A stretch of DNA of 64,000 bases from Jejubacter calystegiae. Its GTDB lineage: Bacteria > Pseudomonadota > Gammaproteobacteria > Enterobacterales > Enterobacteriaceae. Both the position numbers and the translations under genes were made by a program. This document shows, piece after piece, positions 56,274-64,000 of this stretch. The stretch spans positions 2,418,001 through 2,482,000 of the forward strand of contig NZ_CP040428.1 in NCBI RefSeq assembly GCF_005671395.1, read 5' to 3'. The notes under the pieces were generated by a model that was not told the DNA's origin, did no database searches, and worked only from the letters and a program-made list of their open reading frames with translations. Each line of letters starts with the position of its first letter. Positions within the stretch are counted from its first letter, which is position 1.

Positions 56274-58625
56274 ATGGCCAACCCACTAAATCTGATATTC
56301 AGTCACAGCCACCACCTGCTTGAGGTGAAGGAGTGCAGCGCTGCGCTGGACGTGCTGGCTTTTGAAGGACAGGAGGCGCTGAGCCGCCCCTTCAGCTACC
56401 GTATTGAGTTTACCAGCGACGACCATGCCATTCCCCGGGAAGCGATGCTGATGAAGCCGGCCTCGCTGACGCTGCGGGCGCCGGTCAATCAGGGCATGGG
56501 CATTAACATCCAGCAGACCGTGCGGGTGATTCAGGGCGTGGTGGCAGGGTTTGAGCGGCTGTCTACCTCAAAAGACGAAACCCGCTATGCCCTGACCCTG
56601 GAGCCGCGTCTGGCGCTGCTGAGTCGGTCACATCAGAATGCCATCTACCAGGATATGTCGGTGCCGCAGATTGTGGAGAAGATCCTGCGTGAGCGCCACG
56701 GCATGCGCGGCCAGGATTTCCTGTTCTCACTGACAAACGAGTACCCCCGCCGCGAGCAGGTGATGCAGTACGGCGAGGACGATCTGCGCTTCATTACCCG
56801 GCTGCTGGGTGAGGTGGGGATCTGGTTCCGGTTCACCACCGACACCCGCCTCAACATCGACGTGGTGGAATTCTGCGACAGTCAGCAGGGTTATGAAGCG
56901 GGCCCCCTGCTGCCGTCGCTGCCGCCTTCCGGGCAGCTGGATAACGGCGTGGAGTCGGTCTGGGATATGGAGAGCCGCTACCAGGTGGTGGAAAAGCAGG
57001 TCAGTATTCGCGACTACAACTACCGCCAGGCGCTGGAAGAGATGGATCAGCAGGCGGACATTACCCGGGGTGACGAAACCACTTACGGGGAGGCCTACCA
57101 CTACGCGGACAATTACCTGACGCCCGGCAACCGCTACGACCGGCAGCCACAGTCGGAATCCGGCGCCTTCTACGCTCGCCTGCGCCATGAACGTTACCTG
57201 AACCGCCAGACGGTGCTTTCCGGGGTGACCAGCAGTGCTTCCCTGGCGCCGGGCCAGGTGCTGAAGGTGAGCGGCGGTCCGGAGGTCACGGAGATTTTCC
57301 GTCAGGGCGTGGCGATCACAAAGCTGGTCTGCCATGCCCGGCGCGATAAAAGCTTTGAGATCGGGTTCGAAGGGATCCCGGACAACGCGGATTACGGCTA
57401 CCGCCCGGCGCCCCCGGCCCGCCCCACCATGGCCGGCACCCTGCCGGCGCGGGTGACCAGCACCACCGAAAACGACAGCTACGGCCATATCGACCGCGAC
57501 GGCCGCTACCGGGTCAACATGCTGTTCGACCGGGATAACTGGGAAACCGGGTTCGAGAGCCTGTGGGTGCGCCAGTCGCGCCCCTACGCGGGGGACACCT
57601 ACGGCCTGCACCTGCCGCTGCTGGCGGGCACCGAAGTGGCCATCGGCTTTGAAGACGGCAACCCGGACCGGCCTTATATCGCCGGTGTACTGCACGATTC
57701 GGCCCACCCGGACCACGTCACCATCCAGAACTACAAGCGCAACGTGCTGCGCACCCCTGCCAACAACAAAATCCGCCTGGATGACAGCCGCGGCCAGGAG
57801 CATATCAAGGTCTCCACCGAGTACGGCGGCAAGAGTCAGCTAAATCTCGGCCACCTGGTGGACAGCGAAAAACAGAAGCGGGGCGAAGGCTTTGAGCTGC
57901 GCACCGACAGCTGGGGCGCGATACGGGCGCAGAAAGGGCTGTTTATTACGGCGGACGGCCAGGCGAAGGCGCAGGGTGATGTGCTGGAGATGCAGGCGGC
58001 TATCAGCAATCTGGGCAATGCCCGGGAGCAGATGAACGATATCTCCGGGGATGCGCAGACGGCGACGGCGAACCCGGCCGATGTGCAGGCGCAGATAGCG
58101 CTGCTGGAGCAGAAACTGTCTGACCTGAAAAAATCGGTGGTGCTGATGAGCGCGCCGGACGGCATGGCGCTGACCAGCGGAGAGCATCTGCAGGTGTCGG
58201 CAGGCCGTAACCTGATAGCCACCGCTGGCAGGAATGCGGACGTCAGCGTGGTGAAAAATCTGTTTATCGGGGTGGGCAACGCCCTGAGCCTGTTTGTGCG
58301 CAAACTGGGGATCAAACTGATAGCCAACCAGGGGCCGGTGAATGTGCAGGCGCAGAATGACCTGATGGCGCTGCTGGCGCGTAAGGAAATCAGTATTGTC
58401 AGCACCGAGGATGAGATAAGAATCATTGCGAAGAAGAAAATCACGCTGAATGGGGGGGGAAGCTATATCACACTGGATGCAAACGCTATTGAGCAGGCGA
58501 CCCTGGGGGATTACCGGACCCGGGCGGGGCACTATGACAGGCAACTGCAGGCCAGCAAGCCTGAAGACTTCCCGAATGTGGCTCCTGAAACCACAGAGCC
58601 TTCCAGTAAATTCAGCTTTTCCTGA
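56274..58625 (+). CDS. vgrG: T6SS spike protein VgrG (copy 2)
   Basis: 783 aa. It is nearly identical to copy 1 from residue 25 to about 755, but has its own first 24 residues and a short tail (LQASKPEDFPNVAPETTEPS) in place of the transthyretin-like extension. The 137 bp before it (56137-56273) are AT-rich and contain no gene, and may hold an independent promoter. GAAGGGA lies before the ATG. The different tail fits with carrying a different effector, the lytic protein encoded 14 bp downstream. Confidence 0.96.
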   Translation: MANPLNLIFSHSHHLLEVKECSAALDVLAFEGQEALSRPFSYRIEFTSDDHAIPREAMLMKPASLTLRAPVNQGMGINIQQTVRVIQGVVAGFERLSTSKDETRYALTLEPRLALLSRSHQNAIYQDMSVPQIVEKILRERHGMRGQDFLFSLTNEYPRREQVMQYGEDDLRFITRLLGEVGIWFRFTTDTRLNIDVVEFCDSQQGYEAGPLLPSLPPSGQLDNGVESVWDMESRYQVVEKQVSIRDYNYRQALEEMDQQADITRGDETTYGEAYHYADNYLTPGNRYDRQPQSESGAFYARLRHERYLNRQTVLSGVTSSASLAPGQVLKVSGGPEVTEIFRQGVAITKLVCHARRDKSFEIGFEGIPDNADYGYRPAPPARPTMAGTLPARVTSTTENDSYGHIDRDGRYRVNMLFDRDNWETGFESLWVRQSRPYAGDTYGLHLPLLAGTEVAIGFEDGNPDRPYIAGVLHDSAHPDHVTIQNYKRNVLRTPANNKIRLDDSRGQEHIKVSTEYGGKSQLNLGHLVDSEKQKRGEGFELRTDSWGAIRAQKGLFITADGQAKAQGDVLEMQAAISNLGNAREQMNDISGDAQTATANPADVQAQIALLEQKLSDLKKSVVLMSAPDGMALTSGEHLQVSAGRNLIATAGRNADVSVVKNLFIGVGNALSLFVRKLGIKLIANQGPVNVQAQNDLMALLARKEISIVSTEDEIRIIAKKKITLNGGGSYITLDANAIEQATLGDYRTRAGHYDRQLQASKPEDFPNVAPETTEPSSKFSFS
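56345..58543 (+). repeat. VgrG direct repeat, copy 2 of 2
   Basis: Second copy of the 2.2-kb repeat described at 50041-52239. Differences are scattered single bases plus a few short clusters, so exchange between copies is likely recent. Confidence 0.9.
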
Positions 58626-58639
58626 CAAGGAGTCAAAAC

Positions 58640-60829
58640 ATGATTATCAGTCCTCCGTTTCTGAGAGACAAAGATGCTACCCAGTCTGACGCAGGCTGGG
58701 TTGAAGCGATGATGCCTGTCAATGCTCGCCGGGGATATCCCCTCAATGCATCAGAGTCCTGGCATGGGGGGATCCATATATTGCATACGGATGCAGGCAC
58801 AACGCCGGAGAAAGTGAGGGCAATCGCTGACGGGACGATCGTATCGTTCCGCAAGCCCTCCCCACCAGAGAAAAGAGACCAGTTTCCACTGAAGTATGCC
58901 CCTGTCAGGGGAACGGATGATGGCTATGTTTTATTGAAGCATGAGACGGAAATTGGTTCCGGAGAGGACAGTAAGGTCGTTTTTTACTCTCTGTATATGC
59001 ATCTGAAGTTTCTGGAAGCAGAGATAAAAGCTGACGCCAAAATTTACCGGAAAGACCCGCTTGGCTCTTCCGGAATGACTGACGGCGGGAATGAATTTCA
59101 CTTCCAGGTTTTCTGCGATGATAACAACATCAGTAAACTGACAGGGCGAAAAACGAAGGAGCTGGATATTTCGAAAGATGGTCGCACTGATGCGGTTTAC
59201 GGTGATATCCATTTTTATCTGCCAGCAGGAACAACGTTTTACGATAAAGCACCCGCAAAAAACAGTACTTCCCTGACCGGGCTTTCTGAGCTGTATACCA
59301 GCAGTACGCCTCTGTATGTCAGCATGACCCTGGCACAAGGCAACTGTACGATGGTGACCCGGCAAAAAAATACGCAAATTGACGGGAAGTATGATCTGCT
59401 GGGCGAGCCGCTGGTTAACGTTGATGGTAAAGATTACGAATACAATCTTTATAAAACCGCGATGCGGAATTATAAGGAAAGCCCCAGTGCTGGATTTGAG
59501 TTGCTTCGTTTTGGGCGGGTAATCAATACCGGGCATGAAACGCTGGTGCCGGCAGATGCGCCATTATGGATGACGGTCAGTTACCCGGGTGGAAAAGGGG
59601 TGGTCAATCTTGCTGATTCCAGTATTAAAAAGTTTAGTGACGCTGACTTTCCGCACTGGACGGGATGGCTTCTGGTTGATGATGACAATGATACTCACAG
59701 CCAGTGTAATTCGGCGATCATCAGAAAGTTGCAGGAAGAAGGCAGTTTTGAGGCTCAAAGCAACAGGCTTATCTGCTGTTTACCATTCGAGTGGGAAAAA
59801 AGCACAATAGATGCCAGGTATAAATGGCTGGTGACTGGTCTGCCCTGGGAGCAGTGTACGCCGGAAAAAACGGCCATATGGCAGGTTCCCGGGTCGCAGG
59901 AATCCAAAGAACGAACGCTAATGAGTGAGGAAGACTATGACAAATTTAAGCAACACGCAGAAGCGCTGTGTTTTGATTCAGGAGCGCTGGGAAAAGGAAG
60001 GCTGTGGCATTTTAATCCGGCGGAGTTTATCCGGCATTTCAGGAAATGTGGGTGGCTAAGTGAACAAGACTTTATTAGAACGATCAGAAAAACTGTAAAG
60101 AATGAATCTACATTAAGGGAAGAAGGGCGGTTGACGGAAAAAATAGTTATTAAATACTTAAATCAAGAGAAAGAAAAATCGTCAGGAGCAATAATTCGAC
60201 CATCGGAAATGAGAAAACACCTTGCATTGATAATGAGGCGTTGCGGGGTAAATAGCACAATGAGACTTACTCATTTCTTATCGCAAATCTATTGCGAAAC
60301 GGGCCGTGTGAGAGAATGTGAAGAGAAAGGAAAAAATTCGTACTTTGATAAATACGAACCTGAGTTCGATTTAAAGCATAAAAACAAAAATGAACTTGCG
60401 AGGAAACTTGGTAACAATCAAGTTGGAGACGGTATTAAATTTAAAGGTCGTGGGATTATACAGCTTACAGGCAGAACTAACTATACGTTGTATGGTGAGT
60501 ATAAGGGCGATAGTACGAAGTTCATAAGCGCAGAGGGTGCGGAAAATTTAATCACCTCATCTTACTATTGCTGTGATGTAGGCGGGTTCTATTGGATCCA
60601 GAAACAAAGAATGAAAATGAAAAATAATAAATTAGTTAACTGGGGGGCATTGAGTATAAATTATTGGGCAGATCAGGGGGTTACCTATGGGGAAGTCAAG
60701 GCGGTAACTAAGTGCGTTAATGGTGGGAGTAATGGATTGGATAGTATTCGATGGCCTTGTTTTGAACACGCATTTTACGCTTTAAATGATAGTGTTTCCC
60801 CAAATAAAAACGTTAAATTTTTAAGCTGA
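58640..60829 (+). CDS. Predicted T6SS cell-wall effector: M23-like plus GH19-like lysozyme (A)
   Basis: 729 aa. Residues 1-195 resemble an M23 (LytM) peptidase: SWHGGIHI with His42 and His46, YMHLKF with His121, and EFHFQV with His154. The usual Asp of HxxxD is His46 and the first His of HxH is Glu152, so activity is doubtful. Residues 200-460 are a beta-rich linker. From residue 461 the protein changes to an AT-rich segment with GH19 chitinase/endolysin features: IYCETGR with Glu553 as likely acid and FKGRGIIQLTGRTNY near 600-615. It would cleave peptidoglycan in the target periplasm. It follows vgrG2 by 14 bp and is followed by its immunity gene. Confidence 0.85.
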   Translation: MIISPPFLRDKDATQSDAGWVEAMMPVNARRGYPLNASESWHGGIHILHTDAGTTPEKVRAIADGTIVSFRKPSPPEKRDQFPLKYAPVRGTDDGYVLLKHETEIGSGEDSKVVFYSLYMHLKFLEAEIKADAKIYRKDPLGSSGMTDGGNEFHFQVFCDDNNISKLTGRKTKELDISKDGRTDAVYGDIHFYLPAGTTFYDKAPAKNSTSLTGLSELYTSSTPLYVSMTLAQGNCTMVTRQKNTQIDGKYDLLGEPLVNVDGKDYEYNLYKTAMRNYKESPSAGFELLRFGRVINTGHETLVPADAPLWMTVSYPGGKGVVNLADSSIKKFSDADFPHWTGWLLVDDDNDTHSQCNSAIIRKLQEEGSFEAQSNRLICCLPFEWEKSTIDARYKWLVTGLPWEQCTPEKTAIWQVPGSQESKERTLMSEEDYDKFKQHAEALCFDSGALGKGRLWHFNPAEFIRHFRKCGWLSEQDFIRTIRKTVKNESTLREEGRLTEKIVIKYLNQEKEKSSGAIIRPSEMRKHLALIMRRCGVNSTMRLTHFLSQIYCETGRVRECEEKGKNSYFDKYEPEFDLKHKNKNELARKLGNNQVGDGIKFKGRGIIQLTGRTNYTLYGEYKGDSTKFISAEGAENLITSSYYCCDVGGFYWIQKQRMKMKNNKLVNWGALSINYWADQGVTYGEVKAVTKCVNGGSNGLDSIRWPCFEHAFYALNDSVSPNKNVKFLS
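58646..60020 (+). repeat. Effector N-terminal direct repeat, copy 1 of 2
   Basis: About 1.375 kb nearly identical to 61548-62922 (offset 2902 bp); one clear difference is C/T at 58849/61751. The match ends abruptly after the codons for HFNP, where the toxin domains begin. Confidence 0.93.
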
Positions 60830-60839
60830 GAATATAAAC

Positions 60840-61430
60840 GTGAAAATTAAATTTTTGGTTTCCATTTTTGCAATGGGGGCTGCTATTAGTGTCTATGCAA
60901 AAAATATTGATTTTTGTAAGACCATAGAGTTCGATACTGGAGAGTTTAATTATCAGGTTATTGAAAAGGCATCTTCTAATTCCGAATGCCGTGATAAACC
61001 AGTTCCAATTCAGTACAAAGGAATAAATGATACATTCAACCTTACTTCAGAGGCAAGCCCAACTGGTGGAGCAAGCTATCTGACATGGGATGAATCAAGA
61101 AAGGCATATGGATATGATAAAAATGAATTAAAAAGTACAATACATGATATTGTGAGTCAGAGTAAGGAAAATAAATACATTGAAGCGTTAAATCCAGTCG
61201 TGAAAATAAAGTTCATCCCGAAAGGTAATGGTGGTGTTGTTGTTTCTGATATTGTCTTTGAGGATAAAGATAGCAAGCCAATAAGCGTCGTTAGAGATAT
61301 ATACTTTTACTCGCAAGATAATTATGCGGCGGTATATGGCTCCAGTCCAATAAAGTGCTCGCAGGAAGACAGGATTTTATTTATCGAAAAGGTTGAATTG
61401 CTTTTTGAATCAATGAATGTAAATTGGTGA
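60840..61430 (+). CDS. Predicted periplasmic immunity protein for effector A
   Basis: 196 aa from a GTG start. Residues 1-20 form a signal peptide ending VYA. Mature part has four Cys or so (DFCKTIEF, SECRDKP, IKCSQED). Very AT-rich, like the C-terminal part of effector A but unlike the N-terminal part. A periplasmic location fits an immunity protein against a GH19-type lysozyme. No family recognised. Confidence 0.75.
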   Translation: MKIKFLVSIFAMGAAISVYAKNIDFCKTIEFDTGEFNYQVIEKASSNSECRDKPVPIQYKGINDTFNLTSEASPTGGASYLTWDESRKAYGYDKNELKSTIHDIVSQSKENKYIEALNPVVKIKFIPKGNGGVVVSDIVFEDKDSKPISVVRDIYFYSQDNYAAVYGSSPIKCSQEDRILFIEKVELLFESMNVNW

Positions 61431-61541
61431 TTATGTGAAGAGATTTAGAAAAGTGATTGGTAAATTTGATTTCTAGTTTCACACTGAATGCCAGTGTCAT
61501 CGAACACGTCAATTCATTTTTAGCGGACAGGGAGTTTGTTT

Positions 61542-63764
61542 ATGATCATCAGTCCTCCGTTTCTGAGAGACAAAGATGCTACCCAGTCTGACGCAGGCTG
61601 GGTTGAAGCGATGATGCCTGTCAATGCTCGCCGGGGATATCCCCTCAATGCATCAGAGTCCTGGCATGGGGGGATCCATATATTGCATACGGATGCAGGC
61701 ACAACGCCGGAGAAAGTGAGGGCAATCGCTGACGGGACGATCGTATCGTTTCGCAAGCCCTCCCCACCAGAGAAAAGAGACCAGTTTCCACTGAAGTATG
61801 CCCCTGTCAGGGGAACGGATGATGGCTATGTTTTATTGAAGCATGAGACGGAAATTGGTTCCGGAGAGGACAGTAAGGTCGTTTTTTACTCTCTGTATAT
61901 GCATCTGAAGTTTCTGGAAGCAGAGATAAAAGCTGACGCCAAAATTTACCGGAAAGACCCGCTTGGCTCTTCCGGAATGACTGACGGCGGGAATGAATTT
62001 CACTTCCAGGTTTTCTGCGATGATAACAACATCAGTAAACTGACAGGGCGAAAAACGAAGGAGCTGGATATTTCGAAAGATGGTCGCACTGATGCGGTTT
62101 ACGGTGATATCCATTTTTATCTGCCAGCAGGAACAACGTTTTACGATAAAGCACCCGCAAAAAACAGTACTTCCCTGACCGGGCTTTCTGAGCTGTATAC
62201 CAGCAGTACGCCTCTGTATGTCAGCATGACCCTGGCACAAGGCAACTGTACGATGGTGACCCGGCAAAAAAATACGCAAATTGACGGGAAGTATGATCTG
62301 CTGGGCGAGCCGCTGGTTAACGTTGATGGTAAAGATTACGAATACAATCTTTATAAAACCGCGATGCGGAATTATAAGGAAAGCCCCAGTGCTGGATTTG
62401 AGTTGCTTCGTTTTGGGCGGGTAATCAATACCGGGCATGAAACGCTGGTGCCGGCAGATGCGCCATTATGGATGACGGTCAGTTACCCGGGTGGAAAAGG
62501 GGTGGTCAATCTTGCTGATTCCAGTATTAAAAAGTTTAGTGACGCTGACTTTCCGCACTGGACGGGATGGCTTCTGGTTGATGATGACAATGATACTCAC
62601 AGCCAGTGTAATTCGGCGATCATCAGAAAGTTGCAGGAAGAAGGCAGTTTTGAGGCTCAAAGCAACAGGCTTATCTGCTGTTTACCATTCGAGTGGGAAA
62701 AAAGCACAATAGATGCCAGGTATAAATGGCTGGTGACTGGTCTGCCCTGGGAGCAGTGTACGCCGGAAAAAACGGCCATATGGCAGGTTCCCGGGTCGCA
62801 GGAATCCAAAGAACGAACGCTAATGAGTGAGGAAGACTATGACAAATTTAAGCAACACGCAGAAGCGCTGTGTTTTGATTCAGGAGCGCTGGGAAAAGGA
62901 AGGCTGTGGCATTTTAATCCGGTTGAATTTGTCGAGCACTTTAGAAAATGTATATGGTTAGATAAGACAGATTTAAGTAGAGTTTATGCCACAACATCTG
63001 AAACCATTAGAGAGAAATATCGTACTTCTTTGAATTCTATATTAGTTAAATATGGTATGAATAAACCAGTGCGATCGGCTCATTTTCTGGGGCAGGGTGC
63101 AATTGAATCACAGAATTTGAACCTTATGGTTGAGGGAACAGTTTCATTTAGTCGTCATCCTGAACATCCTTCATTTGCAGATGAGTCCAGTGGTTATTAT
63201 GCAGATCCAAAAGATACGTATGGCTATTTTTTCAATTATGAGCGTGATGGTAATGATCTGGGTAATGTGACTAAAAGTGACTTACGAGATTCAAGAAATC
63301 GTCACTTGACCGTCGTTATTGGTAGAGATTCAAGAAGCAGGCCGGTGTTAACCTCTCCTCAAAAAGCAAGTATTGATTCAAACTTATCACGTGTTGGCGA
63401 TGGGATGAAGTTTCGCGGGCGAGGTTTTAAACAGCTAACCGGCCTGGCTAATTATACAGATTATTGGGTCTATAGAGGATGGTTGCTTCGTACGGATTAT
63501 GATAATAATTGGTGGCGAAATCCTACCCGGCTGAGAGTTCCTGTAATTGATAACCCTCAGGAAATATCGACAATACCTTATAATTGTATTGATTCTGGGG
63601 GGTTGTTCGTAGCAAAGAAAGGCGTTCTACGAAAAGCAGATGTGGGGATTGGTCGTGATAGTTCAAGAGCTGTTAGTAGGATAATCAACAGATGGGATGA
63701 ACCCTCGTTTGGGCGCCGATTTCAGTCAACGAAACATGCATACTCTATTCTGGGAGATGATTGA
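61542..63764 (+). CDS. Predicted T6SS cell-wall effector: M23-like plus GH19-like lysozyme (B)
   Basis: 740 aa from ATG 61542 (CAGGGAG upstream; a TTG at 61536 is less likely). The first 460 residues are practically the same as in effector A, including the altered M23 ligands. The last 280 residues are different: FLGQGAIESQNL with Glu522 as likely catalytic acid and GDGMKFRGRGFKQLTGLANYTDYW as the GH19 core, with an insert (about residues 535-610) absent from A. The two lytic domains share only the GH19 motifs. It is followed immediately by another secreted small protein. Confidence 0.85.
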   Translation: MIISPPFLRDKDATQSDAGWVEAMMPVNARRGYPLNASESWHGGIHILHTDAGTTPEKVRAIADGTIVSFRKPSPPEKRDQFPLKYAPVRGTDDGYVLLKHETEIGSGEDSKVVFYSLYMHLKFLEAEIKADAKIYRKDPLGSSGMTDGGNEFHFQVFCDDNNISKLTGRKTKELDISKDGRTDAVYGDIHFYLPAGTTFYDKAPAKNSTSLTGLSELYTSSTPLYVSMTLAQGNCTMVTRQKNTQIDGKYDLLGEPLVNVDGKDYEYNLYKTAMRNYKESPSAGFELLRFGRVINTGHETLVPADAPLWMTVSYPGGKGVVNLADSSIKKFSDADFPHWTGWLLVDDDNDTHSQCNSAIIRKLQEEGSFEAQSNRLICCLPFEWEKSTIDARYKWLVTGLPWEQCTPEKTAIWQVPGSQESKERTLMSEEDYDKFKQHAEALCFDSGALGKGRLWHFNPVEFVEHFRKCIWLDKTDLSRVYATTSETIREKYRTSLNSILVKYGMNKPVRSAHFLGQGAIESQNLNLMVEGTVSFSRHPEHPSFADESSGYYADPKDTYGYFFNYERDGNDLGNVTKSDLRDSRNRHLTVVIGRDSRSRPVLTSPQKASIDSNLSRVGDGMKFRGRGFKQLTGLANYTDYWVYRGWLLRTDYDNNWWRNPTRLRVPVIDNPQEISTIPYNCIDSGGLFVAKKGVLRKADVGIGRDSSRAVSRIINRWDEPSFGRRFQSTKHAYSILGDD
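61548..62922 (+). repeat. Effector N-terminal direct repeat, copy 2 of 2
   Basis: Second copy of 58646-60020. The 111 bp before it (61431-61541) are AT-rich, different from the sequence before copy 1 except for a CAGGGAG/CAAGGAG ribosome binding site. Confidence 0.93.
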
Positions 63765-64000
63765 ATGAGAACTATTCTACTGTTTTTTTTGTTGTTATTT
63801 TCTGGTTTAAGTTATAGTAGCGGAGCTTATAACCTTATTTCCTTTGATGAAGTTATTTTCAATATCCCGGCTGATTGGACTGTCAGTAAAAAAAATGGCT
63901 GTCTTTTTGTTATGAAGCAGCGCGTAAATGAATCTGATTACCTTAAGGTATGTAAAGACACTTCATCAGATGAAAGTGATTATTTTACAGTGAATGATGA
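63765..64000 (+). CDS. Predicted periplasmic immunity protein for effector B (partial)
   Basis: Starts at the base after the effector B stop and runs off the window after 78 codons. It begins MRTILLFFLLLFSGLSYSSG, a clear signal peptide, then AYNLISFDEVIFNIPADWTV. AT-rich. Not similar to the immunity protein at 60840 apart from the signal peptide. Position and export point to immunity against effector B. Confidence 0.7.
   Translation, partial: MRTILLFFLLLFSGLSYSSGAYNLISFDEVIFNIPADWTVSKKNGCLFVMKQRVNESDYLKVCKDTSSDESDYFTVND

Overview
The window is chromosomal DNA from a member of the Enterobacteriaceae that is not E. coli. From about 4.2 to 40.1 kb it carries the gene order known around E. coli acrAB: ylaC, hha, tomB, acrB, acrA, acrR, mscK, rsmS, priC, ybaN, apt, dnaX, ybaB, recR, htpG, adk, hemH, gsk, ybaL, fsr, ushA, ybaK, ybaP, copA. 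Proteins match the E. coli ones closely in length and motifs. Regulatory elements are conserved too: the AcrR operator, the CueR box of copA, a heat-shock promoter before htpG, and the frameshift sites of dnaX and copA. E. coli's maa and aes are missing from their usual places. I did not fix the genus.

Layout. 0-4.2 kb is accessory: a small secreted Cys/His protein, the smvR/smvA repressor and drug-efflux pair with two operator-like palindromes between them, a flavin reductase and a GNAT acetyltransferase. 4.2-21.9 kb is core. 21.9-27.8 kb is an insertion between htpG and adk: a DegT-family aminotransferase, divergent from a tightly coupled five-gene operon (small membrane protein, SSS-family symporter, GntR-like regulator, creatininase-family amidohydrolase, IadA-type isoaspartyl dipeptidase). 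The operon reads like a self-regulated uptake and hydrolysis route for an unknown amide or isopeptide compound. A perfect 10-bp inverted repeat lies in the divergent promoter region. 27.9-40.2 kb is core again.

40.8 kb to the end is part of a type VI secretion system (T6SS). The order is tssB, tssC, tssK, tssL, an OmpA-domain protein, hcp, clpV and vgrG1. Next come a predicted 485-aa effector and two tandem paralogous putative immunity genes. vgrG2 follows, then two effectors with an M23-like N-terminus and a GH19-like lytic C-terminus, each followed by its own predicted periplasmic immunity gene (the last cut by the window end). The other core genes (tssA, E, F, G, J, M) are not in the window and are presumably beyond the right edge.

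The most notable part is the T6SS effector array. The two VgrGs are near-identical for about 2.2 kb and differ at their tails. The two lytic effectors are near-identical for about 1.38 kb and then switch abruptly to unrelated AT-rich C-termini with different immunity partners. The two tandem immunity-like proteins differ mainly in two short patches. Together these suggest a locus that diversifies by duplicating a constant delivery part and swapping toxin tips.
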